64,000 nucleotides of DNA from JBCBGF01 sp039193455 (GTDB taxonomy: Bacteria > Pseudomonadota > Alphaproteobacteria > Rhodobacterales > Rhodobacteraceae), in NCBI GenBank assembly GCA_039193455.1, contig JBCCWO010000003.1, positions 1-64,000 of the forward strand, read 5' to 3'. Every line of letters starts with the position of its first letter. Within the stretch, counting starts at the first letter, position 1. The notes beneath the pieces are model-generated. The model had not been told where the DNA came from. It was given only the letters and a program-made list of their open reading frames with translations, and ran no database searches. A program made the translations under genes and the position numbers. This document shows positions 1 through 8,254 of this stretch, one piece after another.

Positions 1-139
1 CAAACTTCGCCGCATACTCCAGCGCCTTCCCATCCCCCCCGGCCTCAATATCGTCCAGGATCCCCTTCACCGTCTCATGAACCCCGCTCGCACCACTCGT
101 CGGCGTCAAGCTCGCACGCTTTAGATACTCAATCGGCAT
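1..139 (-). CDS. Histidinol dehydrogenase family protein (HpsN-like), N-terminal part only
   Basis: Only the first 46 codons are in the window; the gene runs off the left edge. The ATG lies 13 nt after the DctM stop, so it is the next gene of the TRAP operon. The start reads MPIEYLKRASLTPTSG, then a segment with ILDDIEAGGDGKALEYAAKF. This matches the N-terminus of the HisD paralogues that marine bacteria keep outside the histidine operon, including HpsN (sulfopropanediol 3-dehydrogenase). The family oxidises an alcohol to an acid with two NAD+. Placement behind a TRAP transporter argues for a catabolic role on an imported polar alcohol rather than histidine synthesis. The exact substrate is inference, and most of the protein cannot be seen. 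Confidence 0.75.
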   Translation of the reverse strand, partial: MPIEYLKRASLTPTSGASGVHETVKGILDDIEAGGDGKALEYAAKF

Positions 140-152
140 GACAACACAGGTC

Positions 153-1484
153 CTATCTGTAAACGTCTGGAAGGAGAGATGTTGAGAAGGCCGGGATATA
201 GGCAATCATCAGCGTCACGATCAACATGAAGAAGACGAACGGAATGGCCCGGTAGGCGATCTTGAGGATCGACTCGCCCGTGATCCCCGACACCACGAAG
301 AGGTTCAGCCCCAGGGGCGGCGTGATGAAACCAACGCCCAGTGCCGTGATCATCATGATGCAGAACTGGATGTCGTTCATCTCGATCTCCTGGGCCAGCG
401 GGAACAGGATCGGCGCCAGGATCACGATGTTGGGCGTCGTCTCCATCACACAGCCCGCCGCCACGAGGATCAGCACCATGATGGCGATGAGCATGTAGTC
501 GTTGGACGTCATCGAGGTGAGCGCGCCCACAAAGCCCTGCGGCACGCCGATAATGGCGAGCGCCTCGGCCAGCGGGATCGAGAAGGCAATGATCGGAAGG
601 ATCACACCGTTGACCTTGGCCGAGCTGACCAACATCGCCGGGAAATCCGAGAACTTCAGCGTCCCGATGATGAAGCCCATGACGATGGTCACGACAACGG
701 CCACGGCGCCCGCTTCGGTCGGCGTCAGACGCCCCGAGAAGATGCCGTAGAAGATGATGCCGGGGACGAGGAAGGCATACCAGCCGGATTTGAGTGTCCG
801 CCACAGGTTCGCGCGCCACTCAGCCGCGGTCATGATGCCGCCGCCCTCCCAGAGGTTCAGGCGGTTCATCACGATGTTGGTCACAAGGATCGACACCAGA
901 ATCAGAATGCCGGGGATCAGCGCCGCAAGGAACAGGGTCGAGACGGCGATCCCCAGGACAAGGCCGATGATGATATAGGCGATCGACGGCGGGATCAGGA
1001 TGCCGGTACAGGCCCCGGCGGCCACGAGCGCGCAGGCATAGGGGCGCGGATAGCCTGACTCGACCAGGCGGTCGATCGTCATCCGGCCCACGGCGGCGGC
1101 ACCAGCCGCATCCGAGCCCGAGATCGCGGCGAACATGCCGCAGACGAGCACGGTGGCCGACCCAAAGCCGCCCTTCGCCCAGCAGGTGAGCGCCTCGGCC
1201 ACATCGAGGAACTTGCGACTGAGCCCGGTGCGCACGAGAACGTCGCCCGTCAGAATGAAGAGCGGTACAGCCGTCAACGCAAAGGCATCGATGCCAGAGA
1301 ACAGCTTTTCGCCCAGGAGGCTGAGCGGGAGCGCTCCGGAGACGACAAGCATCATCACCGTTGCTGCACCGATGGCCGCCCAGACCGGCACGGCGAGGGC
1401 CACCAGCGCCACAAAGAGGATCACTGATCCGTAAAAGTCCCAGCCCAGTTCAAGCGTCTGGGCCCCGAGTTGTTGCCACATCAT
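153..1484 (-). CDS. dctM: TRAP transporter large permease (DctM family)
   Basis: The 443-residue protein is almost wholly hydrophobic, with about 12 membrane segments, the usual size and topology of the DctM large subunit. A DctM-type stretch, GACTGILIPPSIAYIIIGLV, is clear around residue 155. It forms the substrate channel driven by the sodium or proton gradient and works with the DctQ and DctP subunits encoded directly upstream. The start is the first of two adjacent ATG codons, with an SD (GGGAGGG) about 8 nt ahead; the second ATG is equally possible. The gap to dctQ is 15 nt. Family assignment is firm; substrate is not visible from this subunit. Confidence 0.95.
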   Translation of the reverse strand: MMWQQLGAQTLELGWDFYGSVILFVALVALAVPVWAAIGAATVMMLVVSGALPLSLLGEKLFSGIDAFALTAVPLFILTGDVLVRTGLSRKFLDVAEALTCWAKGGFGSATVLVCGMFAAISGSDAAGAAAVGRMTIDRLVESGYPRPYACALVAAGACTGILIPPSIAYIIIGLVLGIAVSTLFLAALIPGILILVSILVTNIVMNRLNLWEGGGIMTAAEWRANLWRTLKSGWYAFLVPGIIFYGIFSGRLTPTEAGAVAVVVTIVMGFIIGTLKFSDFPAMLVSSAKVNGVILPIIAFSIPLAEALAIIGVPQGFVGALTSMTSNDYMLIAIMVLILVAAGCVMETTPNIVILAPILFPLAQEIEMNDIQFCIMMITALGVGFITPPLGLNLFVVSGITGESILKIAYRAIPFVFFMLIVTLMIAYIPAFSTSLLPDVYR

Positions 1485-1499
1485 CGCGCGTGCCCTCCC

Positions 1500-2015
1500 T
1501 TAATCGAACAGTTTGTCGCCTTCGTAGACGGGGCGCCCGTTACGAAGGTCGGAGAGATCGCGGAGGAAGGACTGCACCAGTCGGAAGATGACCAGCGCAA
1601 ACCCGAAGGGCACTGCGAAGAGGAAGAAGTATCTGCCGATGCGCAGGCCATCGGTGACAGACTGGAAGTGCCAGGAGACGTGCACCGCCTCCCACGACCA
1701 GTAGATCGCGATGAGCGCCACGACGAACATCACAAAGTCGCCGAAGATATAGAGCAGGGATTTCACCGTCTGCGGCACATAGTGCATCAGCACATCGATC
1801 CGGATGTGCCCCCGCTCTTTCACCGCCGCTGCCGCCCCGATCCAGGCGAGATAGATGAACGAGTATCGCACGATCTCTTCACCCCAGATCGACGAGTAAG
1901 AAAAGACCTCGCGCCGCACGACTTCGATGAACATGGTTCCGACCAGCATCACGTAGAATGCCAGAAGCAGCCATCGCTCGGCATTCGTGTCTATGGCCTT
2001 GTAGATGTCTCGCAT
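1500..2015 (-). CDS. dctQ: TRAP transporter small permease (DctQ family)
   Basis: This 171-residue protein has four predicted membrane helices and the DctQ hallmarks: an early VRREVF stretch, EEIVRYSFIYLAWIGAA around residues 47-63, and the ERGHIRIDVL stretch near residue 67. DctQ supports the DctM channel in the inner membrane. The open frame extends further upstream, but the ATG at 2015 has a good SD (GGGAGAG, about 5 nt spacing) and gives the family's usual length. It sits 107 nt after dctP and 15 nt before dctM. Confidence 0.93.
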   Translation of the reverse strand: MRDIYKAIDTNAERWLLLAFYVMLVGTMFIEVVRREVFSYSSIWGEEIVRYSFIYLAWIGAAAAVKERGHIRIDVLMHYVPQTVKSLLYIFGDFVMFVVALIAIYWSWEAVHVSWHFQSVTDGLRIGRYFFLFAVPFGFALVIFRLVQSFLRDLSDLRNGRPVYEGDKLFD

Positions 2016-2122
2016 GGTCTCTCCCCGCTCGGACGCAGCACAGGCCTGCGTCCGCCAAGTGGCGTTGGCGATGTCCCTGAAATGGTTGGGACCGGCACCG
2101 TCTGGCGCCGGCCCCGGATGTC

Positions 2123-3268
2123 TTAGGCGTCGTGGACGTAGTAGCGCGCCGGGGTTTCGGCGGCTTCTTCGAGCCGGGCAAAGGTATCCATGTCGCCCGC
2201 GAGATCGACCTTGAACTGGTCCCACTCGCTGCGCTGGTAACCGCCGGCCTCTTGCCATTCGCCAAGCTGATCTTCGGAGAGCGAGTGGAACTCGACCCCG
2301 TTCGCGATCAGCTGTGACATGGCATAGGACCGTGCGGACGGCACCTTGGACAGGTTCTGGTGCTGCGTGACTTCACCCGCAAACTCGATCCCTTCCTGAA
2401 CGTCCGCAGGCAGGCTGTTGAACCATTCGAGGTTGATCGAATAGACCTGACTGTCCGGAACCGCCTGGGTGAAGGTGACGTGGCTGAGGATTTCGCCAAA
2501 GCCAAAGACATGCAGCGCGCCCACCGACGGGTCGAGCGCGTCGGCCACACCCTGGCGGATCGCCGAAGGCGTCTCGCCCCAGGCCACCGGCGTCGGGTTC
2601 GCACCGACGAGCGAGTAGTACTGCTGCAGCATCGCCGAGCCCGGCACGCGGAACTTCACACCGGACATGTCGCCGGGTGTGATAATCGCGTTGCCGCCCT
2701 GGCGCACGGCCACGACGCGCGGGTCGATGACGATGTAGAACAGCGCCTTGAAGCCGCTTGCTGCGATCTTGGGATCCACCTCGGCCTTCCAGGTTTCGGA
2801 CGACGTGAGGTTGGTGAAGCGCTGGTTCGAGCCGCAGAAGTACGGCAGGTTGATCAGGTCAACGACCGAGGCAAAGGGCGCGAAGTTCGACAGAGAGTGC
2901 TGCGCGCACTGGATCGTTGCGCCCTGCACCGCCTGCGCCAGCGCACCGCCTGCCCCCAGCTGCCCACCGGGCGCCAGGCGCACATAGACCTTGCCGTTGG
3001 TCATGTTCTGGATGTTCTCTTTGAGGTCCAGCTGCATGATCGGATAGCTGCGCGACGCGCCCAGTACATAGGCCGTGGCCAGCGTCATGATGTGATCGGC
3101 CGCGGCCTCACGCTCACGCTCTTCCGCGGCGGTCTGTGCCACGGCCTGGTCGGACCAGAGCATGCCACCCGCGCCCGCGACGAGCGCCGCCGTGAAGCTT
3201 CCTGCAGAGGTGAGCTTCAGGAAATTGCGGCGCTCAGCCGAGGCGAGCTCGGATTTGGGTTTGTCCAT
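2123..3268 (-). CDS. dctP: TRAP transporter substrate-binding protein (DctP family)
   Basis: The 381-residue periplasmic receptor captures the substrate for the DctQM permease. The N-terminus has a Tat-like signal, ERRNFLKL at residues 12-19, followed by a hydrophobic stretch and AVAQ, so it is probably exported folded. Features of the family include KFRVPGSAMLQQYY, the Arg-containing strand that clamps a carboxylate or sulfonate, and the later GVADALDPS segment. The start was taken at the ATG preceded by GGAGGAAATC, well spaced; the longer open frame lacks such a site. The chemistry of the ligand is not readable from sequence. With a HisD/HpsN-like enzyme in the same operon, a hydroxy-sulfonate is one candidate. 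Confidence 0.93.
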   Translation of the reverse strand: MDKPKSELASAERRNFLKLTSAGSFTAALVAGAGGMLWSDQAVAQTAAEEREREAAADHIMTLATAYVLGASRSYPIMQLDLKENIQNMTNGKVYVRLAPGGQLGAGGALAQAVQGATIQCAQHSLSNFAPFASVVDLINLPYFCGSNQRFTNLTSSETWKAEVDPKIAASGFKALFYIVIDPRVVAVRQGGNAIITPGDMSGVKFRVPGSAMLQQYYSLVGANPTPVAWGETPSAIRQGVADALDPSVGALHVFGFGEILSHVTFTQAVPDSQVYSINLEWFNSLPADVQEGIEFAGEVTQHQNLSKVPSARSYAMSQLIANGVEFHSLSEDQLGEWQEAGGYQRSEWDQFKVDLAGDMDTFARLEEAAETPARYYVHDA

Positions 3269-3291
3269 ATGATTTCCTCCCGTTGGACAGT

Positions 3292-3480
3292 TTATTCGTT
3301 GTTCGAGTCTTTTGATTTCGCGCGCGCTTCGCTGCGGAGGATGCCCACAGAAAAGGCGATGGCGGCGGAAAAGAGGACCAGCATCTCGACGACGTTGCCG
3401 ACGAATGGCTCTCCGATGGCGCCGGACACCACGTTCGCGGTGAAGGCACCCACCAGAATCAAGGCGATGACATAAGGCAA
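3292..3480 (-). CDS. Small two-helix membrane protein at the head of the TRAP operon
   Basis: About 62 residues with two hydrophobic helices and a charged tail (RSEARAKSKDSNNE). I do not recognise a named family. It is the first gene of the TRAP operon, 23 nt before dctP. The start is probably TTG at 3480, because GGAGGA lies 6 nt ahead of it; a TTG 15 nt further upstream is the alternative and would place the SD inside the gene. A role as an accessory membrane subunit is inferred only from position. Confidence 0.6.
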   Translation of the reverse strand: MPYVIALILVGAFTANVVSGAIGEPFVGNVVEMLVLFSAAIAFSVGILRSEARAKSKDSNNE

Positions 3481-3524
3481 ATCCGTTCCTCCCAACCGCT
3501 CTTGAACCGGCGATTCTTGACGAA

Positions 3525-3538
3525 TGTAAGCGCTTACA
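3525..3538. promoter_or_regulatory. LacI-family-type operator upstream of the TRAP operon
   Basis: A perfect 14-bp palindrome, TGTAAGCGCTTACA, centred 51 nt upstream of the first operon start codon. The outer bases AAT/AAT extend it imperfectly. The central AAGCGCTT with symmetric TGT/ACA arms is typical of operators bound by LacI/GalR-family repressors. No LacI-family gene is present in the window, so the regulator is elsewhere. Confidence 0.65.
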
Positions 3539-3751
3539 ATTTTTCGCGCAAGGACTTAGAAAGGCACCTCCGTGCCTCCGGAAGTGCGCGGCGCCCAGCG
3601 GTCCCGCGTGATTTGGGTGAGGTTTGTTGGACGCACGGACCAGCCATGCGTCGCACCGAAACACGTTCTTCGCCTGAGATAACAGCGCGATCAGAGGACG
3701 AGGCGCGCACTAATTTCAGGATGCCGAACGGGGCGCTAGACCAGCGAGGTG

Positions 3752-5026
3752 TCAGGCACCTTCGTCAAACGCCACGGCAGGCAAGATAGTTCCGTCGCAG
3801 CGCCCAAAGCCCAGCCGATAGGGTCCATCGCACCACCCCGTGATTTCAACGGTGTCGCCATCTTCCAGAAAGGATCGCGTTCCGCCATCGACCGCCACCG
3901 GATCGCGCCCGTTCCAAGTGAGCTCGAGCAACGAGCCGTAACTCTCTGGTGTTGGGCCCGAAATCGTGCCTGAGCCCAAGAGGTCGCCAGTCTCCATCGC
4001 ACATCCCGACGACGCATGATGCACCAACTGCACCGCCGCCGAATAATACATGTACTTGTAGTTCGTCCGGCTGATCGTTGTCGCCGCCCGGCCTTCGGGC
4101 GCCAGCGCAACCTCCAGATGGATATCGAAGGTGTTCGGTCTGTCTTCCTGCAGATACGGCAACAGCGGCTTGACGCGATCTGGTGCGCCAACCCGGAAGG
4201 GCTCCAAGGCCTCACGCGTGACGGCCCAGGGGCTGATCGTGGTGCCAAAGGCCTTGGCCTGAAACGGTCCCAGCGGCTGATACTCCCAAACCTGGATATC
4301 GCGGGCCGACCAGTCGTTCATCAGCACGTAGCCAAAGATGTTGTCATAGGCCGCGGACGTCGACACCGGCTGCCCCATTGCGTTCGGTGTGCCCACAACG
4401 GCGCCCAGTTCCAGTTCGATGTCGAGCTTCTGCGACGGGCCGAAACGCGGCGCGGGGGCGTCGGGTGCCTTCAACTGCCCGTTTGGACGATGGATCGGCG
4501 TGCCAGAGACCACCACCGTCGACGCGCGCCCGTTATACCCGATCGGGATATGCAGCCAGTTCGGCATCAGCGCGTTGTCAGGATCGCGAAACATCGAGCC
4601 GACGTTGGTTGCATGCTCTTTCGACGAATAGAAATCCGTGAACGACCGCACAAAGAATGGCAGGTGCAGCGCCGCCTCTGCCTGCGGGACCAGCGGTGCC
4701 TCGCGGTTGCCGCCATCGGCATCCAGCAGCGCGGCAATCGCGGCCCGGGTCTCGGACCAGACAGGGTGCGGCAGCGCCATGAAAGGGTTCAGGACACCGT
4801 CCTGAAACACGGGCGTCGCCCCGCCCGGGCGCAAGCTTCCCTCGGCCTCAAGCGTGGTCAGGTCAAGGATCTGGTCACCGATGGCAACGCCAACGCGGCG
4901 GGCGCCGCCGTCGGTTGAGAACACACCGAAGGGCAGGTTCTGGATTGGAAATTCGCCGCTCGCGTCATTTGCGCTGTCCACCCAACTGCGCCGTGCGGGA
5001 TCATGCGTGCTGTTCAGTCCTGTCAC
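3752..5026 (-). CDS. fahA: Fumarylacetoacetase
   Basis: Hydrolyses fumarylacetoacetate to fumarate and acetoacetate, the last step of tyrosine/homogentisate breakdown, in the cytoplasm. At 424 residues it matches the family. The N-terminal domain ends before residue 120. Catalytic and metal-binding motifs follow: TDFYSSKEHATNVG (Asp ligand and catalytic His), LDIELELG (two Glu ligands) and VLMNDWSARDIQ (Asp ligand). The GTG at 5026 has the SD GGGGAGGGG directly upstream and starts VTGLNSTHD; longer starts lack an SD. Homogentisate dioxygenase is not adjacent. The following LacI operator and TRAP operon appear to be a separate unit. Confidence 0.93.
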   Translation of the reverse strand: MTGLNSTHDPARRSWVDSANDASGEFPIQNLPFGVFSTDGGARRVGVAIGDQILDLTTLEAEGSLRPGGATPVFQDGVLNPFMALPHPVWSETRAAIAALLDADGGNREAPLVPQAEAALHLPFFVRSFTDFYSSKEHATNVGSMFRDPDNALMPNWLHIPIGYNGRASTVVVSGTPIHRPNGQLKAPDAPAPRFGPSQKLDIELELGAVVGTPNAMGQPVSTSAAYDNIFGYVLMNDWSARDIQVWEYQPLGPFQAKAFGTTISPWAVTREALEPFRVGAPDRVKPLLPYLQEDRPNTFDIHLEVALAPEGRAATTISRTNYKYMYYSAAVQLVHHASSGCAMETGDLLGSGTISGPTPESYGSLLELTWNGRDPVAVDGGTRSFLEDGDTVEITGWCDGPYRLGFGRCDGTILPAVAFDEGA

Positions 5027-5122
5027 GACCCCTCCCCGATGCGTGCCCTGCGCCTTCGACATGGCGCGGATCGCACACGGGTGTCCAGCCCTATTGGGCA
5101 AGGAGGCCTGGCGAAAGGCCCC

Positions 5123-5842
5123 CTACCCCATCCGCTTGACGTCGCGCGCCCTGCCGCCATTGGCAATCCGGCGCAGCGTGGCCAGATCGATCAATTCGAT
5201 CTTATCCTCGTCCATCCGGCTTTCGCGGATCAGATCAGCGTCGCGCAGCTTGCGCATGGCCCGGCTCAGCGTTTCCGGTTTCATCCCCGCATAGGCCGCA
5301 ATGTGCTTGCGCAAGAGCGGCAGCACCAGTTCCGACGCCTCGCCCGCACTTGCCTCGGGCCAGCGCCGCAACTCGAAGAGCACCGAGACAATGCGCTCAA
5401 GCGGCGACTTCAGGGCGAGGTCGTTCACGTGGTCGCGCAACCGGCCGACCTGATCCTCCATCTGGTGGCGATAGGCGCGCACGATATCGGCGTGGTGCCG
5501 GGCACAGAGATCGAAATCGTCCGAGCCCATGGTCAGGACACAACAATAGCCCAGGGCGACGAGCGCGCCTTGGGGGCGACGCTCTCGCCGGGCCAGATCG
5601 ATCAGATCGCCGGACCGGAACAGTTCCACCAGACTGCGCCGCCCGTCATCGACCGAGTATTCAAGCCCGCATGTGCCAGAGACCATCAGCCCGAACTGGA
5701 TGTCCACGGGATCGCCCAGCGCGTACTCCACCGCGGTTGCGTCGCCGATCAGGGCCTCTTGGCTCTGCGGCTCAAGCTCACTCCAGAAACGCGTAAGCTC
5801 TATCCACGGCGCAAAGCGCGCAGCGGTGTCCATTTCATTCAT
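5123..5842 (-). CDS. Crp/Fnr family transcriptional regulator without Fe-S cysteines
   Basis: A 239-residue regulator with an N-terminal cyclic-nucleotide-binding-like beta barrel (about 20-130), a dimerisation helix, and a C-terminal winged helix. The recognition helix contains ETLSRAMRKL, keeping the E-x-x-S-R pattern that lets FNR read TTGA half-sites. There is no N-terminal cysteine cluster, so it is not an FNR-type oxygen sensor by Fe-S; it is closer in layout to Dnr/NnrR proteins. It is divergent from the iodate-reductase-like operon, and a perfect TTGAC-N4-GTCAA box lies between them. It probably controls that operon. The ATG at 5842 begins MNEMD; upstream codons are less likely. Confidence 0.85.
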   Translation of the reverse strand: MNEMDTAARFAPWIELTRFWSELEPQSQEALIGDATAVEYALGDPVDIQFGLMVSGTCGLEYSVDDGRRSLVELFRSGDLIDLARRERRPQGALVALGYCCVLTMGSDDFDLCARHHADIVRAYRHQMEDQVGRLRDHVNDLALKSPLERIVSVLFELRRWPEASAGEASELVLPLLRKHIAAYAGMKPETLSRAMRKLRDADLIRESRMDEDKIELIDLATLRRIANGGRARDVKRMG

Positions 5843-5957
5843 TTGTCTAACGTCCCGTGAACACTTTGGTCTTTGCGGCCCCGTCCCGCATCTCACAATC
5901 GTTTCACGCCGCGCCGCGCCGAACCATGACCTTAATCAAAAGTTAAAAGTGTCGCAC

Positions 5958-5971
5958 TTGACGGTGGTCAA
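5958..5971. promoter_or_regulatory. Crp/Fnr-type box (TTGAC-N4-GTCAA)
   Basis: A perfect inverted repeat with the half-site spacing of FNR/Dnr sites. It lies 64 nt before the TTG start of the first peroxidase gene and 115 nt before the divergent regulator start, so it could activate the operon and also report back to the regulator. The E-x-x-S-R recognition helix of the neighbouring regulator fits this half-site. Confidence 0.7.
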
Positions 5972-6035
5972 GGAAATCCGGCGGCAAAGAGCAGAAGCTG
6001 ACCGCACATCCCCAGCAGAATGCCAGGAGAGGCCC

Positions 6036-7109
6036 TTGAGACATCTGTCAGCCGTCGCCGTTCTCATCTGTGCCACCGCCGCTGGTCCCGCTCTTGCCCA
6101 ATCCATCGAACCCATGGACGTCAATCCCGAACTCGCCGATCTTGGGAAGCGCATGTTCTACGACGTGCGCCTGTCCGGGGACACCTCGCTGTCATGCGCG
6201 TCCTGCCATGATCCGGCGATGGCCTTTGCGGATGGAGAGGCACTTTCGCGGGCCTATACCGGTTCGGCACATTTCCGGAATTCCCCCACGCTCGCCAATG
6301 TCGGCTATCGCGACGCGTGGATGCATGACGGTCGGCTGGGGACCAATCTCAACGACGTCGCGCGTGAGATGATCACCGAGACGTATCTGATGAATATGGA
6401 CATGCGCATAATGCAAGAGCGCATGAAGCAGGACCCCACTTACATCGAGATGTTCCAGGCGGCGGGCATGTCCGAGCCGTCAAACGGCGGGGCGCGCAAT
6501 GCGCTTCAGGCGTTTATGCAGACCATCGTGTCGCGCGGCGCGCCTATCGACACCGGAGAGTTGTCGCCTGCGGCCCTGCGCGGACAAGGGATCTTTGAAG
6601 GCAAGGCCAACTGCGTCTCATGCCACGCGGGCGTGCGTTACACAGATGATCAGCCCCACAACACCGGTGTCCCCGACAACCCCGAGATCTGGTCCGATCC
6701 CGAACGTCACGTTGCCTTTGTCACCTACGCCAAGTTCATGGGCATCCCGAACTACATGAATTTGCGTGAGGATCCGGGGGCGTTCATCCGAACCCACCGG
6801 CCCGAGACCCGGCGCAGCTTCCTGACACCCACGCTGCGCGAGCTGACCTACACCGCGCCCTATATGCACAACGGGATCTTCGCGACGCTCGAAGAGGTGG
6901 TCGACTTCTACGATGCGGGCGGTGGGGACGATCCGCTCAAAGATGCGCGTCTCCAGCCGCTTGGTCTGGTGCCAAGCGAAAAGGCAGATCTGATCGCGTT
7001 TCTAGAGGCGTTGTCGGGCGAAAGCTTCGAGATCGAAGCCTACGTGTGGCCCGATGACGATCCCTTCGATTACGAGCTGATCGAAGACTGGCGCAACGTC
7101 GCAAACTGA
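6036..7109 (+). CDS. Di-haem cytochrome c peroxidase (MauG/CCP family), IdrP-like
   Basis: An exported peroxidase of about 357 residues. A signal peptide (ICATAAGPALA, cut near residue 21) is followed by two c-type haem sites, CASCH at 54-58 and CVSCH at about 193-197, the standard CCP/MauG layout. YMHNGIFATLEEVVDFYDAG near the C-terminus is a typical family stretch. The likely start is TTG at 6036 with AGGAGAGG just ahead; no good ATG gives a signal peptide. It opens a six-gene operon and is followed after 11 nt by a second peroxidase. In iodate reductase loci two such peroxidases (IdrP1, IdrP2) are thought to remove hydrogen peroxide made in the reaction. Which of the two this is cannot be told here. 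Confidence 0.85.
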   Translation: MRHLSAVAVLICATAAGPALAQSIEPMDVNPELADLGKRMFYDVRLSGDTSLSCASCHDPAMAFADGEALSRAYTGSAHFRNSPTLANVGYRDAWMHDGRLGTNLNDVAREMITETYLMNMDMRIMQERMKQDPTYIEMFQAAGMSEPSNGGARNALQAFMQTIVSRGAPIDTGELSPAALRGQGIFEGKANCVSCHAGVRYTDDQPHNTGVPDNPEIWSDPERHVAFVTYAKFMGIPNYMNLREDPGAFIRTHRPETRRSFLTPTLRELTYTAPYMHNGIFATLEEVVDFYDAGGGDDPLKDARLQPLGLVPSEKADLIAFLEALSGESFEIEAYVWPDDDPFDYELIEDWRNVAN

Positions 7110-7120
7110 GGGGCGATATC

Positions 7121-8239
7121 ATGAAATATATCAACGCATTCGTCGTCAGTTTTGCACTTGCCGCAGGCCCGTCGCTCGCCCAGGAGCGCCCCGAGATGCT
7201 GTCGGCCCTTGGACCGCCACCGATCCCGGCGGACAACCCGATGACGCCTGAGAAGATCGAACTGGGCAAAAAGCTGTTCTTTGACCCGGCCCTGTCTGGC
7301 AACTACGGGATGCCATGTTCGGCCTGCCACCTTCCCGAGGCGGGCTGGGCGGTGCAGGCACCGATCAGCTTTGGCTATCCGGGCACCACCCATTGGCGCA
7401 ACAGCCAGACCGTCATCAACTCGGCCTACTACCAGAAACTGTTCTGGGCGGGCGCATCTGGCTCGCTCGAACATCAGGCCCGCTCTGCCGCACGCGGCGG
7501 CGTCGCGGGGAACGGCGAGGATGACATGATGGAGGCCCGGCTTGCCTTCATCCCCGAGTACCGGGCCGCGTTCCGCGACGTCTTTGGCGATGACTGGCCC
7601 AGCGTGCGCCATGCCTACATGGCGCTTGCCGCCTTTCAGCGTACGCTGGTGCAGACCGACACGCCGTTCGACGAATACATGCGCGGCGATGACGATGCGC
7701 TGAGCGAACAGCAGCGTCGCGGGCTCGATCTCTTTGCCGGCAAGGCCAATTGCGTGGCGTGCCACAACGGTCCGCTGCTGAGCGATCAGGCCTTCTACAA
7801 TACCGGCGTGCCCCCCTACGACGGGTGGGAAACGGATACCCTTGCTCAGATCACCTTCCGGTTCGAGATTTTTGCCAAGGGCGCGACCGAAGCCAAGTAT
7901 CGCAGCATCAAGGACGATCCCGGGCTCTATTTCCGCACCAAGCAAGATGCGGACAAGGGCAAGTTTCGGACGCCAAGCCTGCGCTACACCGCCTATACCT
8001 TCCCGTACATGCACAACGGCATGCTCGAAACGCTGCGCGATGTCGTCGAGTTCTACAACGCGGGCGGCGGTGAGAATGAGTTTGCAGAAAACAAGTCCGA
8101 CATCATTCAACCTCTCGGCCTGACCGATACGGAAATCGACGATCTCGTCGCCTTTCTCGAGTCGCTCAGCGGCGAAGAGATCATCGTCGAAGAGCCCGAG
8201 CCGCTGTTTATGGAACCCCTCCCCAAAGCCGGGAACTGA
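7121..8239 (+). CDS. Second di-haem cytochrome c peroxidase (MauG/CCP family), IdrP-like
   Basis: A 372-residue periplasmic protein with a clear signal peptide ending PSLA-Q at residue 21. Haem-binding motifs are CSACH at 66-70 and CVACH at 211-215. The segment YMHNGMLETLRDVVEFYNAG mirrors the upstream peroxidase, so the two are paralogues, though well diverged. SD GAGGGG precedes the ATG. Spacing is 11 nt from the first peroxidase and 15 nt to the Rieske gene. Together with these neighbours it completes the IdrP1/IdrP2 pair seen with iodate reductases. An ordinary hydrogen peroxide peroxidase fed by cytochrome c or the pseudoazurin encoded downstream is the plain biochemical reading. Confidence 0.87.
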   Translation: MKYINAFVVSFALAAGPSLAQERPEMLSALGPPPIPADNPMTPEKIELGKKLFFDPALSGNYGMPCSACHLPEAGWAVQAPISFGYPGTTHWRNSQTVINSAYYQKLFWAGASGSLEHQARSAARGGVAGNGEDDMMEARLAFIPEYRAAFRDVFGDDWPSVRHAYMALAAFQRTLVQTDTPFDEYMRGDDDALSEQQRRGLDLFAGKANCVACHNGPLLSDQAFYNTGVPPYDGWETDTLAQITFRFEIFAKGATEAKYRSIKDDPGLYFRTKQDADKGKFRTPSLRYTAYTFPYMHNGMLETLRDVVEFYNAGGGENEFAENKSDIIQPLGLTDTEIDDLVAFLESLSGEEIIVEEPEPLFMEPLPKAGN

Positions 8240-8254
8240 TCAAGGAGCCACGAG

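Noticed and set aside
2360..3475. Open frame of 371 codons on the plus strand over dctP
   Set aside because: Antisense shadow of dctP in GC-rich DNA: Arg/His-rich, no family pattern, no ribosome site.
7070..8110. Open frame of 346 codons on the minus strand over the second peroxidase gene
   Set aside because: The plus strand encodes a clear di-haem peroxidase there; the antisense frame shows no family motif.
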